Shown one piece after another: positions 42,372 to 49,868 of a stretch of DNA of 64,000 nt. The notes under the pieces were generated by a model that searched no databases, had not been told where the DNA came from, and saw nothing but the letters and a program-made list of their open reading frames with translations. The translations under genes were made by a program, and so were the position numbers. Location of the stretch: assembly GCA_003164035.1 (NCBI GenBank), contig PLRS01000081.1, positions 62,001 to 126,000 of the forward strand, read 5' to 3'. Within the stretch, counting starts at the first letter, position 1. Each line of letters starts with the position of its first letter. Source of the DNA: Bryobacterales bacterium (GTDB taxonomy: Bacteria; Acidobacteriota; Terriglobia; Bryobacterales; Bryobacteraceae).

Positions 42372-43640
42372 CTACGAGGGCGTTCGATCTCGTGCCACCT
42401 TGGGCCAGACAGCCGGCTCGACGGGGCCGAGGAAGAACAGGTACACAAACGCGCCGGTCAGAACCACTACGGCAACCGAGGCAAACGCCCAGAAGAATTG
42501 GCCGGTCCTACCTACGATGAATCCCGTGAGCGCCGGGGCGGCAATCCCCGCCCAGTTGCCGATGAAGTTCTGCAGCCCGGCCCATCTGCCCGCGGCAGCC
42601 GGTCCGGCGATGGTCTGGGTAATTGCCCAGTGACTGGAAGCGAAGACGCCATACGACACACAGGCCAGCATGAGGAAGGCCATCGACGCCGACCCGTTTG
42701 GAACGGCCACAACCGCCAGAATCACCGTGGAACAGCCCAGGCCCGCCGCCGTGCAGGTTTTGCGAACCCTGGTAGGGGACACGCCGGCGGCGATGGCGCG
42801 GTCGGCCAGCCATCCGGTAATAATGGTCGCGGTGGCCGTGACCGCATACGCCAACGCACCGATGGTTGCCATCCGGTCCATGGAAAAGTGGCGCTCGCGC
42901 ACCAGGTAGAACGGCAGCCAGGTCAGCAGAAAATACCAAAGGTAGTTTCCACAGAAGATTCCGGCGAAAGTGGCCCACGCCGACCGCTTGCTTAGGATCT
43001 GTGGAACGCTCGGAACGTCCCCGGCGCCGCGCAGGTTTGGAATCGGCCCGCGCGGCATCCACTTTACCCAGGCCGGCAGCCAGATCATGCTGGCCAACCC
43101 AAGTACGATGAAGAACGGCCGCCACCCGAAGCGCGCCATCAGCAAGCCGCCCAGGAGCGTGCCCAGCGCGGGACCAAGCTTGGTGCCGGCATCGATCAGC
43201 GCATTGGCGAAGCCTCGTTGTTGCTCCTCAAAATATCCGGCCAGGATCTTGCAGTAACACGGATACGCCACGGACTCGCCGACCCCCAGCATCAGCCTCA
43301 AGACAACCAGCAGGGCGATTCCGTGTACCAGCCCGGTTACGGCCGTCGCGGCGGACCAAAGGAAGAACCCGCCAGCCAGGACCCAACTCATGTTCAGGCG
43401 GTCGACCAACCAGCCGGATACGATCTGGAAGGAAGAATAAGTCCAGAAAAATGCGGAAAGCAGGAAGCCAAGTTGCGCCGGCGAGAGCTTCAGCTCGTCC
43501 TTCAGCATTGGGGCGGCGATCGAGAGATTGCCGCGATCGATGTAATTGATGGCGACCGACGCCACCATGAGAACCAGGACCGGCCAAAGCGAACTTTGGA
43601 TTCCGGTTTCCGCCATTTTACGGGGTGTTGTCACCGACAT
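42372..43640 (-). CDS. MFS transporter, ACS-type sugar-acid symporter
   Basis: A 422-residue, 12-helix permease. SVAINYIDRGNLSIAAPMLK, SYSS/FQIVSGWLVDRLNM and LRLMLGVGESVAYPCYCKIL are hallmarks of the ACS family (glucarate/galactarate/hexuronate transporters), with FYLVRERHFSM in the middle. I chose ATG 43640, which gives a short N-terminus before helix 1; ATG 43616 is also possible. It is divergent from the RraA/lyxose-isomerase/GntR cluster across a 752-base gap, so it may be controlled by the same GntR regulator. Confidence 0.9.
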   Translation of the reverse strand: MSVTTPRKMAETGIQSSLWPVLVLMVASVAINYIDRGNLSIAAPMLKDELKLSPAQLGFLLSAFFWTYSSFQIVSGWLVDRLNMSWVLAGGFFLWSAATAVTGLVHGIALLVVLRLMLGVGESVAYPCYCKILAGYFEEQQRGFANALIDAGTKLGPALGTLLGGLLMARFGWRPFFIVLGLASMIWLPAWVKWMPRGPIPNLRGAGDVPSVPQILSKRSAWATFAGIFCGNYLWYFLLTWLPFYLVRERHFSMDRMATIGALAYAVTATATIITGWLADRAIAAGVSPTRVRKTCTAAGLGCSTVILAVVAVPNGSASMAFLMLACVSYGVFASSHWAITQTIAGPAAAGRWAGLQNFIGNWAGIAAPALTGFIVGRTGQFFWAFASVAVVVLTGAFVYLFFLGPVEPAVWPKVARDRTPS

Positions 43641-43770
43641 AGGCACGGCCCGCCGGACGTCACCACCATCGGTCTCCGGCGACACTCCGAGATCGTCTCC
43701 GGGGCGAGCCACCCGGCGCCGTATTCGCCGCCACGTTTCATCCTTATAACAATCACCCTCGACGCCAGCC

Positions 43771-43863
43771 TTAGAACTGGAGCTTCAGGCCAAATTGTAA
43801 CACTCGTGGCCACGACCACTCCGTCGTCACTTGGCCGAACGCGGCGCTGGTTTGAGGTTGTGA
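43771..43863 (-). pseudogene. 3'-end relic of an Oar-like TonB receptor
   Basis: The minus strand reads SQPQTSAAFGQVTTEWSWPR continuing VLQFGLKLQF and then TAA. S-A-x-F-G-Q-x-T and R-x-x-Q-F-(G/A)-L-K-L-x-F are the end of Oar-like barrels (compare IQFGLKLIF in the receptor at 54205-57465). Only about 30 codons remain; upstream of 43863 the similarity ends. It may be the leftover of a deleted receptor gene next to the MFS permease. Confidence 0.6.
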
Positions 43864-43977
43864 TTGGTGTCGGGAACCGGGGATGACTCATCCATCTAAC
43901 TCGGACGGCGAATGCGAGTTATTATGCTTCCGAAAGCGATTCTACGCGGGGGCCGAATGGCTGTCAACAGTTTTCTG

Positions 43978-43995
43978 AGATATCTGAAAATATCT
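43978..43995. promoter_or_regulatory. AT-rich inverted repeat between divergent genes
   Basis: AGATAT-ctgaaa-ATATCT is a perfect 6-bp inverted repeat with a 6-base spacer, framed by TTTTC and GAAAA. It is an AT-rich island in the gap between the MFS permease and the GntR-containing operon, so it could be an operator. The link to GntR is not established. Confidence 0.3.
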
Positions 43996-44139
43996 TTCCG
44001 GAGCGCTTTCTGTCCGCTGGCCGCAAGACCTTTCAAGTCAACCGCAAGTGATTGAACCTACAGGCGTTATCATTCGCTCTTGACCGGCCAATGGGGCTCC
44101 ATATCCGGACGCTCGCGATGCTGCCGTTCGCCGATTCGC

Positions 44140-44168
44140 TTGACACCGCCCCCGACGGCAACTACAAT
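44140..44168 (+). promoter_or_regulatory. Strong sigma-70-type promoter of the RraA-lyxose isomerase operon
   Basis: TTGACA (44140-44145), 17 bases, then TACAAT (44163-44168): a perfect -35 and one mismatch in the -10. Transcription would begin near 44175, about 218 bases before the first gene. The long leader contains a hairpin (CACGGGC / GCCCGTG, 44296-44313). Confidence 0.7.
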
Positions 44169-44392
44169 CAGCTTCCGTATAAGCGTCGCGCCCGGAGTCT
44201 TCCGGCGCATGACTCGGCGGTTCGTATGAGTCGCCCGACAAAGCACCGGATACACGTGATGTACGGCAGTTCATGCGCGGGCGTGTGTGGAATGGCACGG
44301 GCCGCCGCCCGTGTTAGTTCGGAGTCGATAACTTAACCAAACATCGGAATGGAGACGGGCTGACAGTTCGTCCGGAAAGACGGGTCAAAGCA

Positions 44393-45256
44393 ATGAGAAC
44401 AGCAGTATTAGCACTCTGTAGTGTCGCCATGGCATGGGCGCAAGCCGACAAACCGGCGCTGCCGCCGCCGTCGAAACAGTACCTTACAGTGAAGCAGTAT
44501 AGCGCGGAAGAAGACTCGCGAGTGCTCAAGCTATACGACGGAATACGGGTTGCCGATGTCATGGACGCCCTGGACGTCGTCGGTTTGCAGGACGTTACCA
44601 TGATGGATCGCAATATCCGGCCGCTCTGGCGCGACGAGGAGAAACTCACCCATCGGATTCACGGTATCGCTCTTACCGTGCGGCTGGTGCCCGCTCAGGA
44701 GCGAGCGCCGCATTTCGAGTCTCACGCCGCGGAGCGCCCCTGGGAGGCGGCCTGGTATAAGAACCAGAGCGAGTATGGCGGCCTGGTGAGGCCCGGAACC
44801 ATCCTGGTGGTCGATAACCAGGCGCGGGACGACGGATTCTGCGGGTCCAATATGGGACTTACTCTTTTCGGAAAGGGCTTGCGCGGTTTCGTCGGCAACG
44901 AAGTCTGTCGCGATACCGACGAAATGACTCTGACGAGGATCCCCGTCTATCAGGATCCCGCAGTATCGCCGCGGGGCATTAATCCGGGGCGCATGTGGGT
45001 TGAGTCTTACAATCAGCCCATCACGGTCGGCCACGTGCTGGTGATGCCGGGAGACATCATTGTTGCGGACAACGACGGCGTGGCGGTGGTGCCTCGCGCC
45101 AAGGCGGAGCAGGTGGCGGGAATCGCACGCTGGATCTTCGAGGACGACGAGATCAAGCGCGGGAAGATATACGACCGTGTCCACAAGCCCCGCGACTGGA
45201 CGGTGGAAGGTCATACCGACCCCGCGCCTCCCAGCACTACGCCGATTCATCAGTAG
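44393..45256 (+). CDS. Secreted RraA/HMG-aldolase-family protein
   Basis: A 287-residue protein with a signal peptide (MRTAVLALCSVAMAWAQAD). The core matches the RraA/4-hydroxy-4-methyl-2-oxoglutarate aldolase family: YDGIRVADVMDALDVVGLQD, then VRPGTILVVDNQARDDGFCG, SNMGLTLFGKGLRGFVGN and, near the end, VMPGDIIVADNDGVAVVPRA, with G-x-x-x-x-D-N-Q and D-x-D-G-V patterns of the active-site region. These enzymes cleave aldol products or modulate RNase E. Here it is exported and 50 residues longer than usual. First gene of an operon with a D-lyxose-isomerase-like cupin and a GntR regulator, probably for sugar-acid breakdown. Confidence 0.85.
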   Translation: MRTAVLALCSVAMAWAQADKPALPPPSKQYLTVKQYSAEEDSRVLKLYDGIRVADVMDALDVVGLQDVTMMDRNIRPLWRDEEKLTHRIHGIALTVRLVPAQERAPHFESHAAERPWEAAWYKNQSEYGGLVRPGTILVVDNQARDDGFCGSNMGLTLFGKGLRGFVGNEVCRDTDEMTLTRIPVYQDPAVSPRGINPGRMWVESYNQPITVGHVLVMPGDIIVADNDGVAVVPRAKAEQVAGIARWIFEDDEIKRGKIYDRVHKPRDWTVEGHTDPAPPSTTPIHQ

Positions 45257-45268
45257 GGAGGCTCCCGC

Positions 45269-46009
45269 ATGTTGAAACGGTCGGCGATCAACTCCAGTAT
45301 TGCCACGGCCAAGCACTATCTGAAAAAGTACGGCCTGCACTTGCCGCCGTTCGCATCCTGGACGGTAGAGGAGTGGAACCATAAGGGTTCGGAATGCGAT
45401 GAGATCCGGCACTGCATGTTGGGGTGGGATGTGACGGATTTCGGCTGTGGCCGGTTTGCAGAGATCGGCCGGACTCTCTTTACCCTCCGAAACGGTACCT
45501 TGAGGGAACCGGGATACGCCAAGTCGTATGCGGAGAAGTACATTCTGGACCCCGAGGGCCAGCGCGCCCCCGCGCACTTTCACCGTGGCAAAATGGAGGA
45601 CATCATTAATCGCGGCGGAGGCGTCATTTGTATCCAACTCACGCCATGGGCGGATGACGAGGAGCGGAGCGGCCGGCGGTTCACTGCCCAGGTGGACGGC
45701 CGGCGGGTCGAACTTACGCCGGGCGCGGTGATTGAACTGATGCCGGGGCAAAGCGTGTGTATCCCGCCGCGAACCATACACCAGTTTTGGGGTAAGTGCG
45801 GCACGGGATATACCATTAGTGGAGAGGTTTCGACTGTCTGCGACGATTGGAACGACAACTGCTTTCTGGAGCCCGCGTCCCGCTTTCCGGAGATCCACGA
45901 AGACGAGCCTCGCGCCGCGTATCTGTGTCATGAGTACCCGCCCGCGGCTCCGGGCTTTGGTCTTGGGGCTGCAACTATCGGCGATATACTGAAAACACAG
46001 CGGCCATGA
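45269..46009 (+). CDS. D-lyxose ketol-isomerase-like cupin
   Basis: A 246-residue protein that closely follows the D-lyxose isomerase (YdaE) pattern: MLKRSAINSSIATAKHYLKK, GLHLPPFASWTVEEWNHKGS, DEIRHCMLGWDVTDFGCGRF and GRTLFTLRNGTLREPGY, with a metal-binding cupin: H-F-H in APAHFHRGKMEDIINRGGG and H in IPPRTIHQFWGK. The enzyme interconverts D-lyxose and D-xylulose using Mn or similar metal. Separated by 12 bases from the RraA-like gene, and preceded by GGGAGG. It ends with ATGA overlap into the GntR gene. Confidence 0.88.
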   Translation: MLKRSAINSSIATAKHYLKKYGLHLPPFASWTVEEWNHKGSECDEIRHCMLGWDVTDFGCGRFAEIGRTLFTLRNGTLREPGYAKSYAEKYILDPEGQRAPAHFHRGKMEDIINRGGGVICIQLTPWADDEERSGRRFTAQVDGRRVELTPGAVIELMPGQSVCIPPRTIHQFWGKCGTGYTISGEVSTVCDDWNDNCFLEPASRFPEIHEDEPRAAYLCHEYPPAAPGFGLGAATIGDILKTQRP

Positions 46010-46800
46010 ACACTTATCACGGCAATCTCACTGAACACGCCTATCTGTTGATTCGCGATCGTATTCTTCGGGGTGAGCTTCCGTTCGGTACAGGGTTATC
46101 CAGGCGCGCCTTGGCCGAGGATTTCGGCATAAGTATCGTTCCGGTGGGAGACGCCCTGCAGCGTCTCGAAAACGACGGTCTCGTGGAAAGCCGGCCTCGC
46201 GTCGGTACACGAGTTCGCATTCCCACGCCGAAAGCAATTCGCGGCCACTATATTTTGCGTGAGGCGCTTGAATCGCAGGCCGCCCGGATTTTCGCGGAGA
46301 AGGCCAGCCCCAACGAACGCGAAGAAATCAAGCAGTTGGCCAGTCAGTTGGACGAACACTATACTCTACTGGCTACCACCGAAGGAGCCACGGAACCGGC
46401 CTTCCAAAGCCACACGCTCCACATGCGTTTCCATATGCGCATCGCGGAATGCACGGGGTGCGATGAGCTTTGCCAGGCAGTGGAGAAGAACCAGGTGCTG
46501 GTGTTCAACTGGCTCTACGACACTTCTCTCGGCAATCAGCAGCAGCCGCCGCCGGGTTGGCATCGGGAGCTAGCCGAAGCCCTTGTGTCGGGAGATCCCG
46601 AAGCCGCGGACGCGGCCATGCGCCGCCACACACGGTTTCGCATGGAAGAGGTTCTGCAGCGGATGGAGCCGTACTTCAGCTTCACCGAGGCGCGTCTGGG
46701 CGTTTTCCCAAAACGGCCGCGGCGGCGCACGGCGCCCAAGGCTGCCACGGCTCGCAAGTCTCGCAAGTCTTTGGCCGCGGCCCTGGAATCCCCCAAATGA
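46006..46800 (+). CDS. GntR-family (FCD) transcriptional regulator
   Basis: A 264-residue regulator. The winged helix-turn-helix is at residues 5-70 (HAYLLIRDRILRGELPFGTG, LSRRALAEDFGISIVPVGDA, LQRLENDGLVESRPRVGTRV), followed by an FCD ligand domain (about 85-225, HTLHMRFHMRIAECTGCDEL with the D/H metal site). FCD-type GntR proteins commonly sense sugar acids. It is the third gene of the RraA-lyxose isomerase operon and overlaps the isomerase stop (ATGA), which fits autoregulation. A basic C-terminal tail is unusual. Confidence 0.92.
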   Translation: MNTYHGNLTEHAYLLIRDRILRGELPFGTGLSRRALAEDFGISIVPVGDALQRLENDGLVESRPRVGTRVRIPTPKAIRGHYILREALESQAARIFAEKASPNEREEIKQLASQLDEHYTLLATTEGATEPAFQSHTLHMRFHMRIAECTGCDELCQAVEKNQVLVFNWLYDTSLGNQQQPPPGWHRELAEALVSGDPEAADAAMRRHTRFRMEEVLQRMEPYFSFTEARLGVFPKRPRRRTAPKAATARKSRKSLAAALESPK

Positions 46801-46930
46801 CGCTTGTGCCGGGAGTTCATAGAGCGACTCGTCCGGTTTCGCTCCAGCGGGTTGCCGCCGAGCAGGCGCGTATGGTTCGAATTGTGGTTCTCCTTGATTT
46901 CGACTGTGTGGAGCGAGAGGATTACGCACT

Positions 46931-47455
46931 ATGAAACGAAGACAACTCATCGGTGCCGCCACAGTGATGGCGGGCTTCCTGGCGGCGGTGCCTGGCCGCG
47001 CCGCCGACGCTAAGCCGCCGGAGCCGCGAGTGTTCGGGGGCGCCCAGGTGCAGGAGGTCTATCGCGTCCTGCTCGACCGCGACGATCTTCTGCTGGAGTC
47101 CATCATCGATATCGTGAAGAAGGAAAACATTCAGGACGGCGAGGTTCTCATCAGCTCCGGTTCCATACAGGGATGCACTTATCACTATGTGGGGTCGACC
47201 GCGACAAAAGCGAAAAACATATTCAAGACCGTCAAGGGACCTTACGAGATCCTGGCCGGCATGGGAGTGATTGCCGACGGAGAACCTCACATTCATATCG
47301 TGCTGTCGCACGATGGCAAGGGGGGGTTTGGAGGCCACCTGGAAAAAGGCTGCCGCGTCCTCTACCTGGCCGAACTGACGATCATCAAGTACTCGGGACC
47401 GCCGTTAACGCGTAAGGAAAATGCCAACGGGATCTCGCTGTTGCAAGCAAAATAG
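46931..47455 (+). CDS. DUF296 (PPC domain) protein with Tat-like leader
   Basis: A 174-residue protein. The N-terminus MKRRQLIGAATVMAGFLAAV is a twin-arginine-like signal. The PPC domain follows: VYRVLLDRDDLLLESIIDIV, GEVLISSGSIQGCTYHYVGS, then EPHIHIVLSHDGKGGFGGHL and EKGCRVLYLAELTIIKY, with the H-I-H and G-G-H-L that bind metal in PPC-domain proteins. PPC/DUF296 proteins are usually cytoplasmic; their role in bacteria is not defined. GAGAGGA lies upstream of the ATG. Possibly co-transcribed with the GntR operon 130 bases upstream. Confidence 0.8.
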   Translation: MKRRQLIGAATVMAGFLAAVPGRAADAKPPEPRVFGGAQVQEVYRVLLDRDDLLLESIIDIVKKENIQDGEVLISSGSIQGCTYHYVGSTATKAKNIFKTVKGPYEILAGMGVIADGEPHIHIVLSHDGKGGFGGHLEKGCRVLYLAELTIIKYSGPPLTRKENANGISLLQAK

Positions 47456-47548
47456 CCACGGCCCCAATCACGGCCTAGTTGACCGGAACTCCCGATGTCG
47501 TGGAATTTGGTTTGAGCCAGTTTCAGCTCGCGGGGCAGTGGGGCGATC

Positions 47549-47674
47549 CGTGGGGCAGACCATCGTCTTTTGTGGTCTGCCACCGTGTCACCAGATCGCC
47601 GGCAATCTCGCGCTGGTAAGAGGCTGAATAGGAGGTGTAGGGCAGACCACAAGAAACGATGGTCTGCCCCACGG
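47549..47674. repeat. R3 inverted pair of palindromic repeats
   Basis: CCGTGGGGCAGACCATCG (47549-47566) recurs inverted at 47657-47674; the inner copies continue as TTTTGTGGTCTGCC and GGCAGACCACAAG. Each 30-base unit is itself palindromic (GGCAGACCA ... TGGTCTGCC), so the pair looks like a repetitive extragenic palindrome doublet. It lies between convergent genes, 94 bases after the DUF296 stop. Confidence 0.7.
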
Positions 47675-47743
47675 GTTCTGCCGGCGGTGGAGCGGGCGTT
47701 TTGGCTTTGAGACCTGCCACTGGGCTGCTTCCACCACGGGCCG

Positions 47744-48565
47744 TTACGGGCGCTCGCCGCGGGCCAGGCGGGCGGTGATGTCGTCCACTACGGGGATGAG
47801 ATCGGCGGTTGAGGCGATGATGTAGTGCGGGCCTTTGGCGGCCAGACGGGCGCGGGCGCGGCTCATCCGGTCCTCCAGGTCCGCCGGCGAAAGCTGGTCG
47901 AGGTCCTGGCGCGACAGGCCGATTTCATTACCGTGCCGCAAAACCGAGACGGCCCACATACCGGCGGCGTGGGCTTCCTCGACATCGGCCAGGGTGTCGC
48001 CCACCTTGACGAACGCCGACATGGGATACAGGTTCAGTTTCTGCGCGGCGTAGAAGGCCATCCAGGGCGCCGGTCTTCCCTTCCCCACTAAGTCCGGGCA
48101 CACCCATAGGTCGGGTGTATAGCCGCCCTCGCCGGCCAGGCGGACCAGGTCCACCATCATGCCGGTATCGAAGCCGGTGGTGTTGGCGATCTTGATGCCA
48201 CGCGCGCGCAGTTGGCGCACCACCTCGGGCACGCCGGGAATCACGTCGCAGTGCCGCTTCAGAACCTCCATCTGCAGCGGGGTGAATTCGGCGTAGAGGC
48301 GGTCGAGATCCTCGCGTGTGGGCGCGGCGCCGTTGGCGCGCAACCAGCGCTCGGCCACAAAAGGATCGCTCAGCACGGTCCAGATGTGATCCTTCTTGTG
48401 GGTGCCCATGGGGCCGCGGGCTTCCGCCTCGGTGATGGCCACGCCGTGGCGGGCGAACAGTTTCACGAAGGCCACGACGGGCCCGCGGCTGCCGAAATCG
48501 AGGGTGGTACCGGAAATGTCGAAGATGACGGTGCGGACGCCGTTCGGTTCGCTAAGTTGGCTCAT
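47744..48565 (-). CDS. phnX: Phosphonoacetaldehyde hydrolase
   Basis: A 273-residue HAD-superfamily enzyme. FDISGTTLDFGSRGPVVAFV at the start holds the nucleophile aspartate; the inserted motif GPMGTHKKDHIWTVLSDPFV holds the lysine that forms the Schiff base with phosphonoacetaldehyde; the later GDTLADVEEAHAAGMWAVSV is the phosphate and Mg site. PhnX splits phosphonoacetaldehyde into acetaldehyde and phosphate, the second step in 2-aminoethylphosphonate breakdown. PhnW (the first step) is not in the window. Its neighbour 164 bases upstream is the phosphonate-associated alcohol dehydrogenase, the usual partner. Confidence 0.93.
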   Translation of the reverse strand: MSQLSEPNGVRTVIFDISGTTLDFGSRGPVVAFVKLFARHGVAITEAEARGPMGTHKKDHIWTVLSDPFVAERWLRANGAAPTREDLDRLYAEFTPLQMEVLKRHCDVIPGVPEVVRQLRARGIKIANTTGFDTGMMVDLVRLAGEGGYTPDLWVCPDLVGKGRPAPWMAFYAAQKLNLYPMSAFVKVGDTLADVEEAHAAGMWAVSVLRHGNEIGLSRQDLDQLSPADLEDRMSRARARLAAKGPHYIIASTADLIPVVDDITARLARGERP

Positions 48566-48655
48566 TCTGGCTCCTGAAAAATCTGCAAAATTGGGTGGGG
48601 CGGACGCCCGCGCTTCCAGAATTCAAGGGCTGGACCCTGGCGATGCCTGAAAAAC

Positions 48656-48677
48656 CGCGCGACCAGGGGGTCGCGCG
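48656..48677. terminator. Strong hairpin between two genes
   Basis: CGCGCGACC-aggg-GGTCGCGCG, a 9-bp perfect stem. It lies in the 164-base gap between the dehydrogenase end and the phnX start on the reverse strand. No T-tract follows on either strand, so it may not be a rho-independent terminator. Confidence 0.4.
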
Positions 48678-48729
48678 CCCCTACCAAAGGCCTATGCACA
48701 CCGATCAGAGAGGTATACGGCATGGGCTT

Positions 48730-49827
48730 TCATGGTACCAGCGCCACGCGCGGCGGGCGATGGCTTTCGGCGAAGGCGATGGCGGCGTTGACTTCGCGCA
48801 GCGGGAAACTGGCCCCGACCAGGTCCGCGAAGGGGAAGCGGTCGACGGCGGCGGCGAGGAAAGCCAGCGCGCATTCCAAATCCTCGGGCGAGTAGTTGTA
48901 GACTCCAACGATCCGAATCATGCGGCGGACCAGTTGTTCGGCGTCGAGTTGCAACGGGCGGCTGGGAAATGTGGCGCCGGCCATGACGAAGCGGCCGCCC
49001 ATGCGCAGCAGGCCCACACCCAGCTCGACGGATTCCGGATAGCCGGCGAATTCCAGGCCGGCATCGGCTCCCCGTCCCTGGCTGAGTTCTTTCACGCGCG
49101 CGGCAATTTCCGCCGGCGGCAGGGCGCTATCGAACGCGTGATCGGCCCCGAATCGCAATGCCTGCTCGCGCCGGCGCGGGTCGGGCTCGATCGCGACTAC
49201 GCAGCGGGCGCCCCCAGACGCCGCCATGGCACAAGCGGTCAGGCCGAGCATCCCGGCGCCATGGACGACGACGACTTCGCCTTCGACCGAGCCGGCGTTG
49301 CGAAATACCGCCGCCACGGTGGCGGTAGCGCAATTGGCCGGGCTGGCAACGGCATCGGGCACGCCGGGCGGGACGAGGAAGATGGCGGTGCCTTCGGGCA
49401 GGTGGCAATACTCCGCCATGCCGCCGATCAAAACCCGGCCGGGCGCGAGCTTTTCATGACCGAACTTCATCAAACGCTCGCACTTGGGCCGCAACCCGTG
49501 GCGGCAGTAGAAGCACACTCCGCAGCTCCACACCATGGACCAGGTGACGCGGTCGCCGGGCCCGAGCGGCCGGCCGCGATAATCGCGCGCGCCCAGCGGA
49601 CCCATGCCGGCAATCTCGCCCACCATTTCGTGACCCAGTATGGACGGCATCGGCGAGTGGCGCCGGCCGGACCAGGAATGCAGGTCGCTGCCGCAAATGG
49701 TGGCGCAGCGGACGCGCACCAGCGCTTCGCCGCCAGCCAGCGCGGGAATCGGAAACCGCTCCAAGGTGAGCGGCTCGCCGGCGGCGCGAAACACGGCGGC
49801 CAGCGAAGTGGATGGGGAATCGGTCAT
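48730..49827 (-). CDS. Phosphonate-associated zinc alcohol dehydrogenase
   Basis: A 365-residue MDR protein of the type called HpnZ/TIGR03366 (proposed phosphonate catabolism dehydrogenase). The catalytic cysteine and G-H-E are in ATICGSDLHSWSGRRHS and SILGHEMVGEIAGM; structural zinc cysteines are in SCGVCFYCRHGLRPKCERLM; the nucleotide-binding motif is VVHGAGMLGLTACAMAASGG. It precedes phnX on the same strand, as in other genomes. The natural substrate of the family is not established; an aldehyde or alcohol produced from aminoethylphosphonate is a guess. Confidence 0.9.
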   Translation of the reverse strand: MTDSPSTSLAAVFRAAGEPLTLERFPIPALAGGEALVRVRCATICGSDLHSWSGRRHSPMPSILGHEMVGEIAGMGPLGARDYRGRPLGPGDRVTWSMVWSCGVCFYCRHGLRPKCERLMKFGHEKLAPGRVLIGGMAEYCHLPEGTAIFLVPPGVPDAVASPANCATATVAAVFRNAGSVEGEVVVVHGAGMLGLTACAMAASGGARCVVAIEPDPRRREQALRFGADHAFDSALPPAEIAARVKELSQGRGADAGLEFAGYPESVELGVGLLRMGGRFVMAGATFPSRPLQLDAEQLVRRMIRIVGVYNYSPEDLECALAFLAAAVDRFPFADLVGASFPLREVNAAIAFAESHRPPRVALVP

Positions 49828-49868
49828 GGGGTCATCTTCCGACCGCCGGGGTCAACACAAGGATAACT

